Made by a program: the position numbers and the translations under genes. This document shows positions 5,621 to 6,057 of a stretch of DNA of 6,057 nt, piece by piece; the stretch's first letter is position 1; every line of letters starts with the position of its first letter. The notes under the pieces were generated by a model. The model saw nothing but the letters and a program-made list of their open reading frames with translations, searched no databases and was not told where the DNA came from. Origin of the DNA: Planktomarina sp. (lineage in GTDB: Bacteria; Pseudomonadota; Alphaproteobacteria; Rhodobacterales; Rhodobacteraceae); contig NZVF01000016.1 of assembly GCA_002698165.1 (NCBI GenBank), forward strand, positions 24,844 to 30,900. Reading direction: 5' to 3'.

Positions 5621-6055
5621 GTGATTTATGTTGATGCTGATGCTTGTCCCGTCAAAACTGAGATTGAACAGGTCGCAACACGTTTAAATGTTGTCGTGAA
5701 GATGGTTTGTAATGGTGGTATTAGACCCTCAAAAAACCCCTTAATAGATCTTGTAGTTGTAGATGCTGGACCTGATCTTGCTGATATGTGGATAGCCAAT
5801 CACGCAAAAACTGGAGATGTCGTTATAACAACGGATATTCCTCTTGCTGCAAAAGTGATTCAAGCTGGAGCAACGGTTTTGAAACCTAATGGTGAACGGC
5901 TGACATCCATAAACATAGGAAATGCCCTGGCCACTCGTGATTTGATGTATGACTTAAGAGCCGCAGATCCCTTCCGTCAGAGTGGCGGTAAGGGCTTTTC
6001 TAAAAATGATCGTTCTCGGTTTCTTGGCGCTTTAGATCAGGTGCTTCGAAAATAA
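5621..6055 (+). CDS. YaiI/YqxD (UPF0178, DUF188) family protein
   Basis: This 144-residue protein belongs to the YaiI/UPF0178 family, whose molecular role is not established; a PIN-like/NYN-type nuclease fold has been suggested for related proteins. It has MIYVDADACPVKTEI at the N-terminus (acidic residues Asp5 and Asp7), AGPDLADMWIA (49-59), GDVVITTDIPLAAKVI (65-80), LKPNGERLT (87-95) and the C-terminal GGKGFSKNDRSRFLGAL (122-138). All are hallmark segments, and the length is near the usual 150. The start is GTG two bases after the sthA stop, with no clear Shine-Dalgarno sequence. It is the last gene visible and ends two bases before the window edge, so the operon may continue. Family membership is firm; function is unknown. 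Confidence 0.93.
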   Translation: MIYVDADACPVKTEIEQVATRLNVVVKMVCNGGIRPSKNPLIDLVVVDAGPDLADMWIANHAKTGDVVITTDIPLAAKVIQAGATVLKPNGERLTSINIGNALATRDLMYDLRAADPFRQSGGKGFSKNDRSRFLGALDQVLRK

Positions 6056-6057
6056 TA

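Noticed and set aside
1..6057. Mobile element, defence system or other novel multi-gene cassette
   Set aside because: Every substantial open frame belongs to a known housekeeping or metabolic family, and no transposase, integrase, repeat array or target-site duplication is seen.

Overview
The window looks like a piece of an AT-leaning alphaproteobacterial chromosome. The RsfS, RlmH and SthA proteins resemble, from memory, those of Rhodobacterales (marine Roseobacter-like lineages), although the base composition is low for that group. This placement rests on remembered sequence character, not a search. All recognisable genes are housekeeping or central-metabolism genes. I see no transposon, phage gene, CRISPR array, tRNA or rRNA.

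Left part (1-1968, minus strand): leuC and leuD encode the large and small subunits of 3-isopropylmalate dehydratase in leucine biosynthesis. They are read leftwards, overlap by one base (TAATG), and leuD runs off the left edge.

Middle part (1969-2446): a divergent, gene-free region of about 480 bases. It is very AT-rich, about 22% G+C over 2161-2340 by hand count. It carries several inverted repeats. The most notable is a near-perfect 22-bp palindrome at 2196-2217 whose two arms each read as a -35 hexamer (TTGTCA), one facing leuC and one facing rsfS. A 13-bp core of this palindrome recurs at 2090-2102, over the -35 of a second candidate leuC promoter. This is the part of the window least explained by known features.

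Right part (about 2447-6055, plus strand): a tight rightward gene string. It contains rsfS (ribosome silencing factor), rlmH (23S rRNA pseudouridine-1915 methyltransferase), fghA (S-formylglutathione hydrolase), sthA (soluble NAD(P) transhydrogenase) and a YaiI/UPF0178 protein of unknown role. Junctions are a 1-base overlap, a 35-base gap, direct abutment and a 2-base gap, so the set is probably co-transcribed. The first two genes act on the large ribosomal subunit. The next two act in glutathione-linked formaldehyde oxidation and NAD(H)/NADP(H) balance. No wholly new system is evident. The points worth a second look are the regulatory architecture of the divergent region, the uncertain start of rsfS, and the cofactor-site residues of SthA.
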